NCBI GenBank assembly: GCA_000438155.1
Contig: FR902864.1
Coordinates: 21,546-27,692, forward strand
Direction of reading: 5' to 3'
DNA length: 6,147 nucleotides
From: Firmicutes bacterium CAG:95
GTDB taxonomy: Bacteria; Bacillota; Clostridia; Lachnospirales; Lachnospiraceae
Part shown: positions 1 through 5,053 of the stretch, piece by piece
Layout: each line of letters starts with the position of its first letter
How positions within the stretch are numbered: position 1 is the first letter of the stretch
Program-made: the position numbers and the translations under genes
The notes under the pieces: model-generated
Seen by the model: the letters and a program-made list of their open reading frames with translations, nothing else
Databases searched by the model: none
Told to the model about the DNA's origin: nothing

Positions 1-1
1 T

Positions 2-310
2 GGTCTTCCGATCGGAGCCGGTCTTGAAGATTTAGGTAAAGGTTTAAGAAGCCAGGTTGGTACAATGTACGGAACCTTAAAGAAAGGTCCCCGTTATCTG
101 GAAATGGCAGAAGGATATGTAACCGGTATTGCACTGGATGCAGATAACCAGATCATTGGTTACAAGTTCGTAAGCCTTGGCAAGATGACCGACTTCATCA
201 AGAAGGGTGATGATCCGACAACAGCTTATGAAAAGGCAAGCGGACAGTACGGACGTGTTGCAGATGCTGTTAAGATTATTGACCCCAGAACAGATGAAGA
301 AGTGAAATAA
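2..310 (+). CDS. Probable iron-sulfur cluster assembly scaffold (NifU-like), 3' end
   Basis: Open reading frame entering from the left edge; 102 codons are visible, ending in TAA at 308-310. The frame is open before the internal ATG at 65, so that ATG is not the start. The visible part begins GLPIGAGLEDLGKG and includes SQVGTMYGTL and GPRYLEMAEGY, which I recognise from the C-terminal half of the protein usually annotated as an Fe-S cluster assembly scaffold and found immediately before GGGtGRT genes in Clostridia. Proteins of that type carry their cluster-binding cysteines in the N-terminal half, outside this window; the visible part has no cysteine. The next gene begins 20 bases downstream on the same strand, which implies an operon. 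The family name comes from memory of this gene pair and is less certain than the reading frame itself. Confidence 0.7.
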   Translation, partial: GLPIGAGLEDLGKGLRSQVGTMYGTLKKGPRYLEMAEGYVTGIALDADNQIIGYKFVSLGKMTDFIKKGDDPTTAYEKASGQYGRVADAVKIIDPRTDEEVK

Positions 311-330
311 GTAAAGAGGAGGATATTAGA

Positions 331-1341
331 ATGGCTTTATTTGAATCATATGAAAGACGAATTGACAAAATCAATTCCGTATTAAATAGCTATGGAATCG
401 CTTCTCTTGAAGAAGCAGAAAAGATTACAAAAGACGCAGGTCTTGATGTATACGCAATGGTTAAAGGCATTCAGCCGATTTGTTTTGAAAATGCATGCTG
501 GGCTTACATTACCGGTGCAGCAATCGCAATCAAGAAGGGATGTAAGAAGGCTTCCGAAGCTGCTGCAGCAATCGGTGAAGGTCTTCAGGCATTCTGTATT
601 CCGGGATCTGTTGCAGATACCCGTAAGGTAGGTTTAGGACATGGTAACTTAGGTAAGATGCTCCTTGAGGAAGATACTGAATGTTTCGCATTCCTTGCAG
701 GACATGAATCCTTCGCAGCAGCCGAAGGAGCAATCGGTATTGCAGAGAAGGCTAACAAGGTTCGTCAGAAACCGTTACGTGTTATCTTAAATGGTCTTGG
801 AAAAGACGCAGCACAGATCATTGCAAGAATTAACGGATTTACTTTTGTTGAAACTGAATATGATCCTTACACCAATACCGTTAAGGAAGTATTCCGTAAG
901 TCTTATTCTGAAGGACTTCGTGCAAAGGTTAACTGCTATGGCGCAAACGATGTCTGCGAAGGTGTAGCAATCATGCACAAGGAAGGTGTTGACGTTTCCA
1001 TTACCGGTAACTCCACCAATCCGACCAGATTCCAGCATCCTGTAGCTGGTACCTACAAGAAGGAATGTATTGAACAGGGTAAGAAATACTTCTCCGTAGC
1101 ATCCGGTGGTGGTACAGGCCGTACCCTTCATCCGGACAACATGGCTGCAGGTCCTGCTTCCTACGGTATGACCGATACCATGGGACGTATGCATTCCGAT
1201 GCACAGTTCGCAGGTTCTTCTTCCGTTCCGGCTCACGTAGAAATGATGGGTCTGATTGGTGCAGGTAACAACCCGATGGTTGGTATGACCGTAGCAGTAG
1301 CTGTTTCCATTGAGGAAGCTGCCAAGGCTGGTAAGTTTTAA
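331..1341 (+). CDS. GGGtGRT-family protein
   Basis: Complete gene of 336 residues. The ATG is preceded by a perfect AGGAGG at 317-322 with an 8-base gap, which settles the start. The protein carries the motif that names the family, GGGTGRT at residues 259-265, followed by LHPDN. A glycine-rich stretch GLGHGNLGKM lies at about 101-110, and ITGNSTNPTRFQHPVAG at about 224-240. Eight cysteines are scattered (51, 56, 71, 89, 118, 202, 209, 246) with no CxxC pair. There is no signal peptide or membrane segment, so it is probably cytoplasmic. The family (PF14057, as I recall it) has no established biochemical role. Its tight coupling to a probable Fe-S scaffold gene suggests a role in cofactor or cluster metabolism, which is inference. 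A strong terminator follows 33 bases after the stop. Confidence 0.93.
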   Translation: MALFESYERRIDKINSVLNSYGIASLEEAEKITKDAGLDVYAMVKGIQPICFENACWAYITGAAIAIKKGCKKASEAAAAIGEGLQAFCIPGSVADTRKVGLGHGNLGKMLLEEDTECFAFLAGHESFAAAEGAIGIAEKANKVRQKPLRVILNGLGKDAAQIIARINGFTFVETEYDPYTNTVKEVFRKSYSEGLRAKVNCYGANDVCEGVAIMHKEGVDVSITGNSTNPTRFQHPVAGTYKKECIEQGKKYFSVASGGGTGRTLHPDNMAAGPASYGMTDTMGRMHSDAQFAGSSSVPAHVEMMGLIGAGNNPMVGMTVAVAVSIEEAAKAGKF

Positions 1342-1374
1342 TTCATTTACCGAAACAAATACAGAATAACAACA

Positions 1375-1424
1375 GGAGCAGTTTGCAGAATTATTTTCTA
1401 CAGACTGCTTCTTTTTATTTTCAT
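1375..1424 (+). terminator. Intrinsic terminator after the GGGtGRT gene
   Basis: Left arm 1377-1388 pairs with right arm 1398-1409 over 12 positions, with one C-A mismatch and one wobble, around a 9-base AT-rich loop. Two more pairs are possible outward (1375-1411, 1376-1410). A T-rich tail (TTTTTATTTT) follows at 1412-1421. It separates the scaffold/GGGtGRT unit from the next gene, whose promoter starts about 30 bases later. Confidence 0.88.
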
Positions 1425-1449
1425 GATATTTTTATAGGACGTTTGTACA

Positions 1450-1478
1450 TTGTAATTTCTGAAATTACCAGTTATAAT
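1450..1478 (+). promoter_or_regulatory. Sigma-A-type promoter of the zinc-ribbon/DUF2752 unit
   Basis: A perfect -10 box TATAAT (1473-1478) lies 17 bases after a -35-like TTGTAA (1450-1455, 4 of 6 consensus bases). Transcription would start near 1485, about 25 bases before the ATG at 1509 and just ahead of the ribosome binding site AGAGGAG (1495-1501). The spacing is ideal, and the position directly after a terminator fits the start of a new unit. Confidence 0.68.
1452..1468. promoter_or_regulatory. Perfect 17-bp palindrome between -35 and -10, candidate operator
   Basis: GTAATTTC, one central T, then GAAATTAC: eight perfect inverted bases on each side. It overlaps the last four bases of the -35 box and fills most of the spacer, so a dimeric regulator bound here would block RNA polymerase. 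No regulator gene is visible nearby, so the binding protein is unknown. Confidence 0.45.
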
Positions 1479-1508
1479 AAAAGTGTTATTCGAGAGAGGA
1501 GATATGAA

Positions 1509-2126
1509 ATGAACGAAAAAATTTATTGTACTTCCTGTGGCGCAGAGAATGAAGCCGGCGCGCATTTCTGTGTAAGCTGCGGAACGAAACTTGAAACGCC
1601 TGTTCAGGATCAGAATCAAAACACAGAGGACTTAACCGGTGATGTGGTTTCCAATAATACACAAAGTACCTATACCTATACCACCCAGCCTGCACAGTCT
1701 GCACAGTCTGCACAGTCCGCACAGTCCGCACAGACTTATTATTCGGTTCCTGAGGAACCTAAGAAAGAAGGCGGCTATATTGGTGTAGCCATTGCGTCAC
1801 TGGTCTGTGGTATTCTTTCTTTGCTTTGCTGCCCGTTTGCCTGTTGTGGAAGCTGTTGTGGGGGTCCCAATGTATTGCTTGCGATAGCATCAATCGTTCT
1901 TGGTATTATTGCACTGGTGAAAGCCTTTGATGGAAAGGGTATGGCGATTACCGGACTTGTCTGCGGAGGCATTGCATTGGTTGGAATGATTTTTGCATTT
2001 GCATTACCGGCATCCTTTACGAGAGGTTTGATGACAGGAATTCTTGGGGAAGAATATAATATCGGTAATATGGATGAGCTTGATGATCTTATGGATGATT
2101 TTGGAGTGTACTACAACTTTTCATGA
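1509..2126 (+). CDS. Zinc-ribbon, DUF4190-type membrane protein (205 aa)
   Basis: The start was chosen at the ATG preceded by AGAGGAG (1495-1501, 7-base gap). The frame extends up to an ATG at 1383, but that lies inside the terminator and before the promoter. Residues 7-24 form a zinc ribbon: C7-x2-C10 and C21-x2-C24. A polar linker (about 30-85) contains four exact AQS repeats (62-73). Three hydrophobic segments follow at about 91-107, 121-138 and 145-166, with the alternating small-residue pattern of DUF4190. Between the first two sits a six-cysteine cluster CC-x3-CC-x2-CC (107-117). The tail is acidic (DELDDLMDDFGVYYNF). The likely topology puts the zinc ribbon at the membrane surface; function is unknown. 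The stop overlaps the next ATG by 4 bases (ATGA), implying translational coupling. It is a paralog of the gene at 2728. Confidence 0.88.
   Translation: MNEKIYCTSCGAENEAGAHFCVSCGTKLETPVQDQNQNTEDLTGDVVSNNTQSTYTYTTQPAQSAQSAQSAQSAQTYYSVPEEPKKEGGYIGVAIASLVCGILSLLCCPFACCGSCCGGPNVLLAIASIVLGIIALVKAFDGKGMAITGLVCGGIALVGMIFAFALPASFTRGLMTGILGEEYNIGNMDELDDLMDDFGVYYNFS
1692..1736 (+). repeat. 9-bp tandem repeat coding for AQS units
   Basis: Four full in-frame 9-base copies (1692-1700, 1701-1709, 1710-1718, 1719-1727) of GCACAGTCT or GCACAGTCC, plus a partial fifth reading GCACAGACT at 1728-1736. The first two copies are identical and the next two differ only in the final base. They encode AQS four times, then AQT, in the linker between zinc ribbon and membrane domain. 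The unit is a multiple of three, so copy-number change would lengthen the linker without breaking the frame. Confidence 0.9.
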
Positions 2127-2554
2127 AGAAGATAACAATAAGAAGAGCCGATGATTTATTTTTTTATCTCGCCATGGTGGTTACTCTGCCGGGAATTCTG
2201 TTTGGAACCTGGTTTTCACGATGGGGATACCATTATACGGAAGAGCTTACGAGGTGTACTTTCCGGTTAAATACGGGACTTCCGTGTCCGGGCTGCGGTG
2301 GAACAAGGGCTTTCATCCTGTTTTTCCGGGGCGAGTTATTTTTAAGCTTCTGTTATCATCCGGCGGTACTTACACTTGCCGTATGTTATCTGCATTTTAT
2401 AATATTGTATCTTTACCGGCGATTCAGACATAACAAAGTAACTTACCGTAAAGAAATACCGGTACAGATCTATGCCTATGTATTTATTGGCATAGTACTG
2501 CTCCAATGGTTCGTAAAGCTGTTTCTGATTTACTTAAAATGGAAAGGTCACTGA
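2123..2554 (+). CDS. DUF2752 family membrane protein
   Basis: A 143-residue protein whose ATG overlaps the previous stop (ATGA, 2123-2126). There is no strong ribosome binding site of its own, which fits coupling to the gene before it. It carries the DUF2752 signature LPCPGCGGTRA at residues 53-63, with the paired cysteines C55 and C58. Hydrophobic segments lie at about 11-31, 74-98 and 113-136, so it is an integral membrane protein with a short basic C-terminus. The biochemical role of DUF2752 is not established. From memory, the family often sits beside small DUF4190, TM2 or dispanin-type membrane proteins, as here on both sides. A shared membrane complex is a reasonable inference but unproven. 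Confidence 0.87.
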   Translation: MKKITIRRADDLFFYLAMVVTLPGILFGTWFSRWGYHYTEELTRCTFRLNTGLPCPGCGGTRAFILFFRGELFLSFCYHPAVLTLAVCYLHFIILYLYRRFRHNKVTYRKEIPVQIYAYVFIGIVLLQWFVKLFLIYLKWKGH

Positions 2555-2624
2555 GTGTTTAACAAAATAAGACAAGAACACAGGAAGAACAGATTAAGAA
2601 AATTTGCAAAATTTATTTTTGATA

Positions 2625-2702
2625 CTCATATCGTAACTATTCAGCACCCCATTCGTAAAACTGATACATAATTTGCATGGCTCTGAATAGTTACCTCATA
2701 TC
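2625..2702. repeat. 8-bp direct repeats (CTCATATC) flanking the miniature element
   Basis: CTCATATC occurs at 2625-2632 and 2695-2702, each copy abutting the terminal inverted repeat with no intervening base. The identity stops at exactly 8 bases on both sides. Removing one copy plus the element would shorten the gap between the DUF2752 gene and the next gene from 173 to 103 bases. Confidence 0.85.
2633..2694. mobile_element. 62-bp miniature inverted-repeat element with 8-bp target duplication
   Basis: The element begins GTAACTATTCAG (2633-2644) and ends with its exact reverse complement CTGAATAGTTAC (2683-2694). It is flanked immediately by a perfect direct repeat CTCATATC (2625-2632 and 2695-2702), the expected mark of transposition. 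Inside, CCAT/ATGG (2649-2652 with 2677-2680) and GTAAA/TTTGC (2655-2659 with 2672-2676, one wobble) extend the fold, so the transcript could form one long interrupted hairpin with a 12-base loop. No T-run follows, so it is not a terminator. Ends starting GTAA and 8-bp duplications are typical of the IS66 family, so an IS66-type transposase is the best guess for the mobilising enzyme. It carries no gene. Confidence 0.82.
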
Positions 2703-2727
2703 ATAATATTATATAAGGAGAACAAGG

Positions 2728-3411
2728 ATGAAAGTATGTAAAAATTGTGGAACGCAGAATAAGGATACTTCTTTATTCTGTGAAGGATGTGGAACCAGAT
2801 TGGAAGAAGCACCTGCAGTAGTGACGCCCGTAGTGGAAGAACCGGCTGCAACGGTTGTACCTCCTGTAGCAGAGCCGCCGGTAACAGAAGTGCCGGCGCA
2901 TGAGCCGCAGGTACAGCCTGCCTTTGAAGAACGCCCGGCAGACACCGGGAGACCGGAGGGCGCATTCTCCGGACAGACGGTGCAGACCGGGGCTCAGCAA
3001 AATGCGTATCAGCAGCCGTTTCAGCAGAATATGTACCAACAGCCTGCACAGCAGAACATCTATCAACAGCCGGCTTATAATGCTGTACCGCAGGAGCCGC
3101 AAAAGAAGAATGGTAACTGGATGACCATTACTTCCCTGATTTTGTCCATTTTATCGATTGTTTGCTGCTGCCTGGATGTATTCGCACTGATTCTGGCAAT
3201 TGCATCAATTGTACTTGCCATCATTGCACTGGTTCAGCATAAGGGCAATAAGGGAATGGCAATTGCATCCCTGATTGTTGGCATTATCGGATTTTTAATT
3301 GCTGTATATCTTCTGGTTTATGCTTATGCAATTCTTCCAAACAATCCGGCGCTGCAAAGCCAGATCATGGATTTGTATGATGAGCTCGGGGTAACAGGAT
3401 TTATCTGGTAA
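2728..3411 (+). CDS. Zinc-ribbon, DUF4190-type membrane protein (227 aa)
   Basis: The start ATG follows TAAGGAG (2714-2720) with a 7-base gap. The zinc ribbon is at residues 4-21 (C4-x2-C7 and C18-x2-C21). A long proline-, valine- and glutamate-rich stretch follows (about 26-70), then a glutamine-rich stretch (about 90-118) with repeated YQQP units. Hydrophobic segments lie at about 132-148, 151-170 and 177-203, matching the DUF4190 pattern of the paralog at 1509. The first contains three consecutive cysteines (146-148). The C-terminus, MDLYDELGVTGFIW, resembles the LDDLMDDFGVYYNF end of the paralog. I see no convincing promoter of its own, so it may be read from the unit upstream through the miniature element. 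A strong terminator follows. Its role is unknown; the architecture suggests a membrane-anchored zinc-ribbon scaffold. Confidence 0.88.
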   Translation: MKVCKNCGTQNKDTSLFCEGCGTRLEEAPAVVTPVVEEPAATVVPPVAEPPVTEVPAHEPQVQPAFEERPADTGRPEGAFSGQTVQTGAQQNAYQQPFQQNMYQQPAQQNIYQQPAYNAVPQEPQKKNGNWMTITSLILSILSIVCCCLDVFALILAIASIVLAIIALVQHKGNKGMAIASLIVGIIGFLIAVYLLVYAYAILPNNPALQSQIMDLYDELGVTGFIW

Positions 3412-3486
3412 GACCTGAATATCGAACAGTAAAAGGAACATGGATAAAGTTCTATGAAGCATCAGATAGGAACAGAACGTAAAATA

Positions 3487-3538
3487 AAAAGTTCGGATAC
3501 AGAGCGGGAAGCTTTGTATTCGAACTTTTCTGTTTTTT
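3487..3538. terminator. Bidirectional intrinsic terminator between convergent genes
   Basis: Left arm 3487-3505 pairs with right arm 3511-3529 over 19 positions (17 Watson-Crick, 2 G-T wobble) around the loop GGGAA. A T-run follows on the plus strand (3533-3538). An A-rich run precedes the stem (3481-3490), giving a T-run on the minus strand. It can therefore end both the zinc-ribbon gene at 2728 and, from the other side, the minus-strand lipoprotein gene. Confidence 0.92.
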
Positions 3539-3548
3539 AGAATCTTTT

Positions 3549-3612
3549 GCATTACTGAATCATTATCTTACGGTCTTGGCAGTAAATGCTTCGACCTGTA
3601 CTGAATAGTTAC
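3549..3612. mobile_element. Degraded second copy of the miniature element (64 bp)
   Basis: The right end CTGAATAGTTAC (3601-3612) is identical to the right end of the element at 2633-2694. It is followed directly by AATCTTTT (3613-3620), and the same 8 bases occur at 3541-3548, which places the left boundary at 3549 and gives a 64-bp element. The size and the 8-bp duplication match the intact copy. The expected left end GTAACTATTCAG is not present (the sequence reads GCATTACTGAAT), so this copy is decayed or rearranged at that end. The duplicated octamer is AT-rich, which weakens the argument somewhat. Confidence 0.55.
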
Positions 3613-3659
3613 AATCTTTTCAACTATGCTGAATCACTACAGTATCATATTTGTTCCGG

Positions 3660-4337
3660 TTACTCAACCGTTTCTTCATCGGAAGCTTCTGCAGAGTCTT
3701 CTGTGGAGGTACCGGGAACATCTCCATAAGCAAATTCATCCTCTTCGGAAGAATCTTCAGAATCCTCATAAGCATCATCCGCAGAATCCGTTGAAGTATC
3801 ATCCTCCGTAAAATCATCAGCAGAAGAATCGGTGCTGCCGGTGGAATCATCCTCGTCATAAGTGAAGATTTCCTCCGGAATATCCCCATGAAGAATCTGT
3901 ACAATATACTGAAGACGTTTATTCGCAAACTGATAATTCTGATAAGCAATATCAGCAGAGGTTTTATCGTACTCCTCACCGCTGTAGGCCTGATGATAAC
4001 AGGAAACAGCTTCTGTCATATATTTGCTTGCGTCTGCTGCCAGATCGGCAACACCCGGAAAGCCGTCAGGCACCTCCAGGGAAGCCATCTGGGAAAACGA
4101 TTTATCCAGACTGTCAAGAAGCGGAAGCAGCTGATCCCCAACGTTTTCATCATTTGGATCCAGCTGATTGATTGCATCGTTGATGGTCTGTATATTTTCA
4201 AAAAACTGCGTCATGTTTGCACGGTAGTTTTCCACTGCTTTGTCCTTACCACATCCGGTAAGAACAAGTGTCAGAAGCAGTACCGGAAACAGGAAACGCT
4301 TTCCGGGGAATTTATGAAAATTGTGAATGAATATCAT
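3660..4337 (-). CDS. Lipoprotein with strongly acidic C-terminal tail
   Basis: A 225-residue protein. On the minus strand the ATG (4337-4335) follows GAGAGG (4348-4343) with a 5-base gap. The N-terminus has a basic n-region (K9, K13, R14), a hydrophobic core FLFPVLLLTLVL and the lipobox LTGC (26-29), predicting lipidation at C29 and anchoring to the outer face of the membrane. Residues 30-155 look like a helical domain of a family I cannot name (motifs QTINDAINQLD, LLPLLDSLDKSFSQM, YQNYQFANKRLQYIV). From about 160 to the end the sequence is almost entirely D, E, S, T and A. It is divergent from the gene at 4506. It probably ends at the shared terminator 3538-3481. The role is unknown; a tail like this could bind cations or cell-wall components, which is speculation. 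Confidence 0.87.
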   Translation of the reverse strand: MIFIHNFHKFPGKRFLFPVLLLTLVLTGCGKDKAVENYRANMTQFFENIQTINDAINQLDPNDENVGDQLLPLLDSLDKSFSQMASLEVPDGFPGVADLAADASKYMTEAVSCYHQAYSGEEYDKTSADIAYQNYQFANKRLQYIVQILHGDIPEEIFTYDEDDSTGSTDSSADDFTEDDTSTDSADDAYEDSEDSSEEDEFAYGDVPGTSTEDSAEASDEETVE

Positions 4338-4370
4338 AAGAGCCTCTCTCTAAGGTATGATCCTTTTGTT

Positions 4371-4399
4371 ATAATCTAAAAATAAGTTAACATAGTTAA
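4371..4399 (-). promoter_or_regulatory. Possible promoter of the lipoprotein gene
   Basis: On the minus strand, TTAACT (4399-4394) and GATTAT (4376-4371) are 17 bases apart, each matching 4 of 6 consensus bases. Transcription would begin about 26 bases before the ATG. The boxes are weak and the region is AT-rich, so this is tentative. Confidence 0.25.
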
Positions 4400-4436
4400 G
4401 AAATGAAATCAAGAAAAGATAGTATTTTTAGAAATT

Positions 4437-4464
4437 TTGTGATAGCATATAAGCAATGTATAAA
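4437..4464 (+). promoter_or_regulatory. Probable promoter of the 4506 gene
   Basis: TTGTGA (4437-4442, 4 of 6) and TATAAA (4459-4464, 5 of 6) are separated by 16 bases. The predicted start is about 35 bases before the ATG. A second TATAAA at 4480-4485 lacks a good -35 partner. Confidence 0.42.
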
Positions 4465-4505
4465 AATCAATACAATTTTATAAAAATCCGTTTTGGGAGG
4501 AAAAC

Positions 4506-4964
4506 ATGGAAGAATTACAGAAGAATACGGAACCGGAGGATTCCAAAGAAGAACTCAATACTTCCGAAGGGATAGCACAGGAGCTGTTAAAGACGGCGAA
4601 GAAGCAGTTGTTTTACACAAGACTTTCCACCTGCTTTGTGGGGGTGATGGCTGCTGCGATTGTAATCAGTCTCTTTTCAGTTGTTCCGAGGGCAAACCAT
4701 CTGCTTGGTAATGCGAACGCATTGCTCGGAGAAGTGAATGACCGTCTGGAGGTACTTGATGAAACGATTGCCAGTGTGAAGACCATGAGTGACAGCATTA
4801 CTTCGGTGGGGGATCAGCTGGATACGTTTATTGAAGATAATTCAACAGCTTTGCAGGGTGTGGTTAAAAAAATGGATTCCATCGACTTTGAGGGATTAAA
4901 TAAATCCATTAAGAATCTTGGTGATGTTGTGGAACCACTTGCTAAGTTTTTTAAGGTCTTTTAG
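4506..4964 (+). CDS. Single-pass membrane protein with long helical outer domain
   Basis: A 152-residue protein with GGGAGG (4495-4500) 5 bases before the ATG. Residues 1-35 are charged and polar. One hydrophobic segment (about 41-60, CFVGVMAAAIVISLFSVV) has basic residues before it (K32, K33, R39), favouring an inside N-terminus. Residues 65-150 look like a continuous amphipathic helix with regularly spaced hydrophobic residues (LLGEVNDRLEVLDETIASV, SVGDQLDTFI, LNKSIKNLGDVVEPLAKFF), suggesting a coiled coil or helical bundle as in periplasmic or extracellular stalk domains. I do not recognise a named family. No terminator lies between it and the acetolactate synthase-like gene 89 bases downstream, so the two may be co-transcribed, though their functions look unrelated. 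Confidence 0.83.
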   Translation: MEELQKNTEPEDSKEELNTSEGIAQELLKTAKKQLFYTRLSTCFVGVMAAAIVISLFSVVPRANHLLGNANALLGEVNDRLEVLDETIASVKTMSDSITSVGDQLDTFIEDNSTALQGVVKKMDSIDFEGLNKSIKNLGDVVEPLAKFFKVF

Positions 4965-5053
4965 ATAATAACAACCAATTCATGAAAGCAGCAGAAGATA
5001 AGAGTGCTTTACTGACAGAAAAGACAGAAACATAAAGACAGGAAGGGAAAACA

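Noticed and set aside
787..1236. 149-codon minus-strand reading frame inside the GGGtGRT gene
   Set aside because: It is opposite a clear, conserved gene; its protein shows no recognisable domain and its length is explained by the codon bias of the real gene.
1383..1508. Longer start for the first zinc-ribbon protein at ATG 1383
   Set aside because: The extra 42 codons lie across the terminator and the promoter, with no ribosome binding site before 1383. The ATG at 1509 has AGAGGAG at good spacing and begins directly before the zinc ribbon.
2633..2694. The inverted repeat read as an intrinsic terminator of the DUF2752 gene
   Set aside because: No T-run follows either arm, the loop is long (38 bases), and the flanking 8-bp direct repeats point to an inserted element.
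2702..2712. CATAAT and TATTAT as -10 boxes for the second zinc-ribbon gene
   Set aside because: No -35-like sequence lies 16-18 bases upstream, and the implied start would fall in or next to the ribosome binding site.
2696..3102. Several minus-strand reading frames opposite the second zinc-ribbon gene
   Set aside because: They mirror the repetitive proline- and glutamine-rich linker, giving low-complexity products with no translation signals.
3888..4379. 163-codon plus-strand reading frame opposite the lipoprotein gene
   Set aside because: The minus strand encodes a signal peptide with lipobox and a ribosome binding site at the right place, while this frame has no convincing ribosome binding site or domain.
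4965..5053. T-box or other leader riboswitch before the acetolactate synthase-like gene
   Set aside because: The gap is only 89 bases, too short for a T-box, and shows no T-box consensus, specifier hairpin or terminator.
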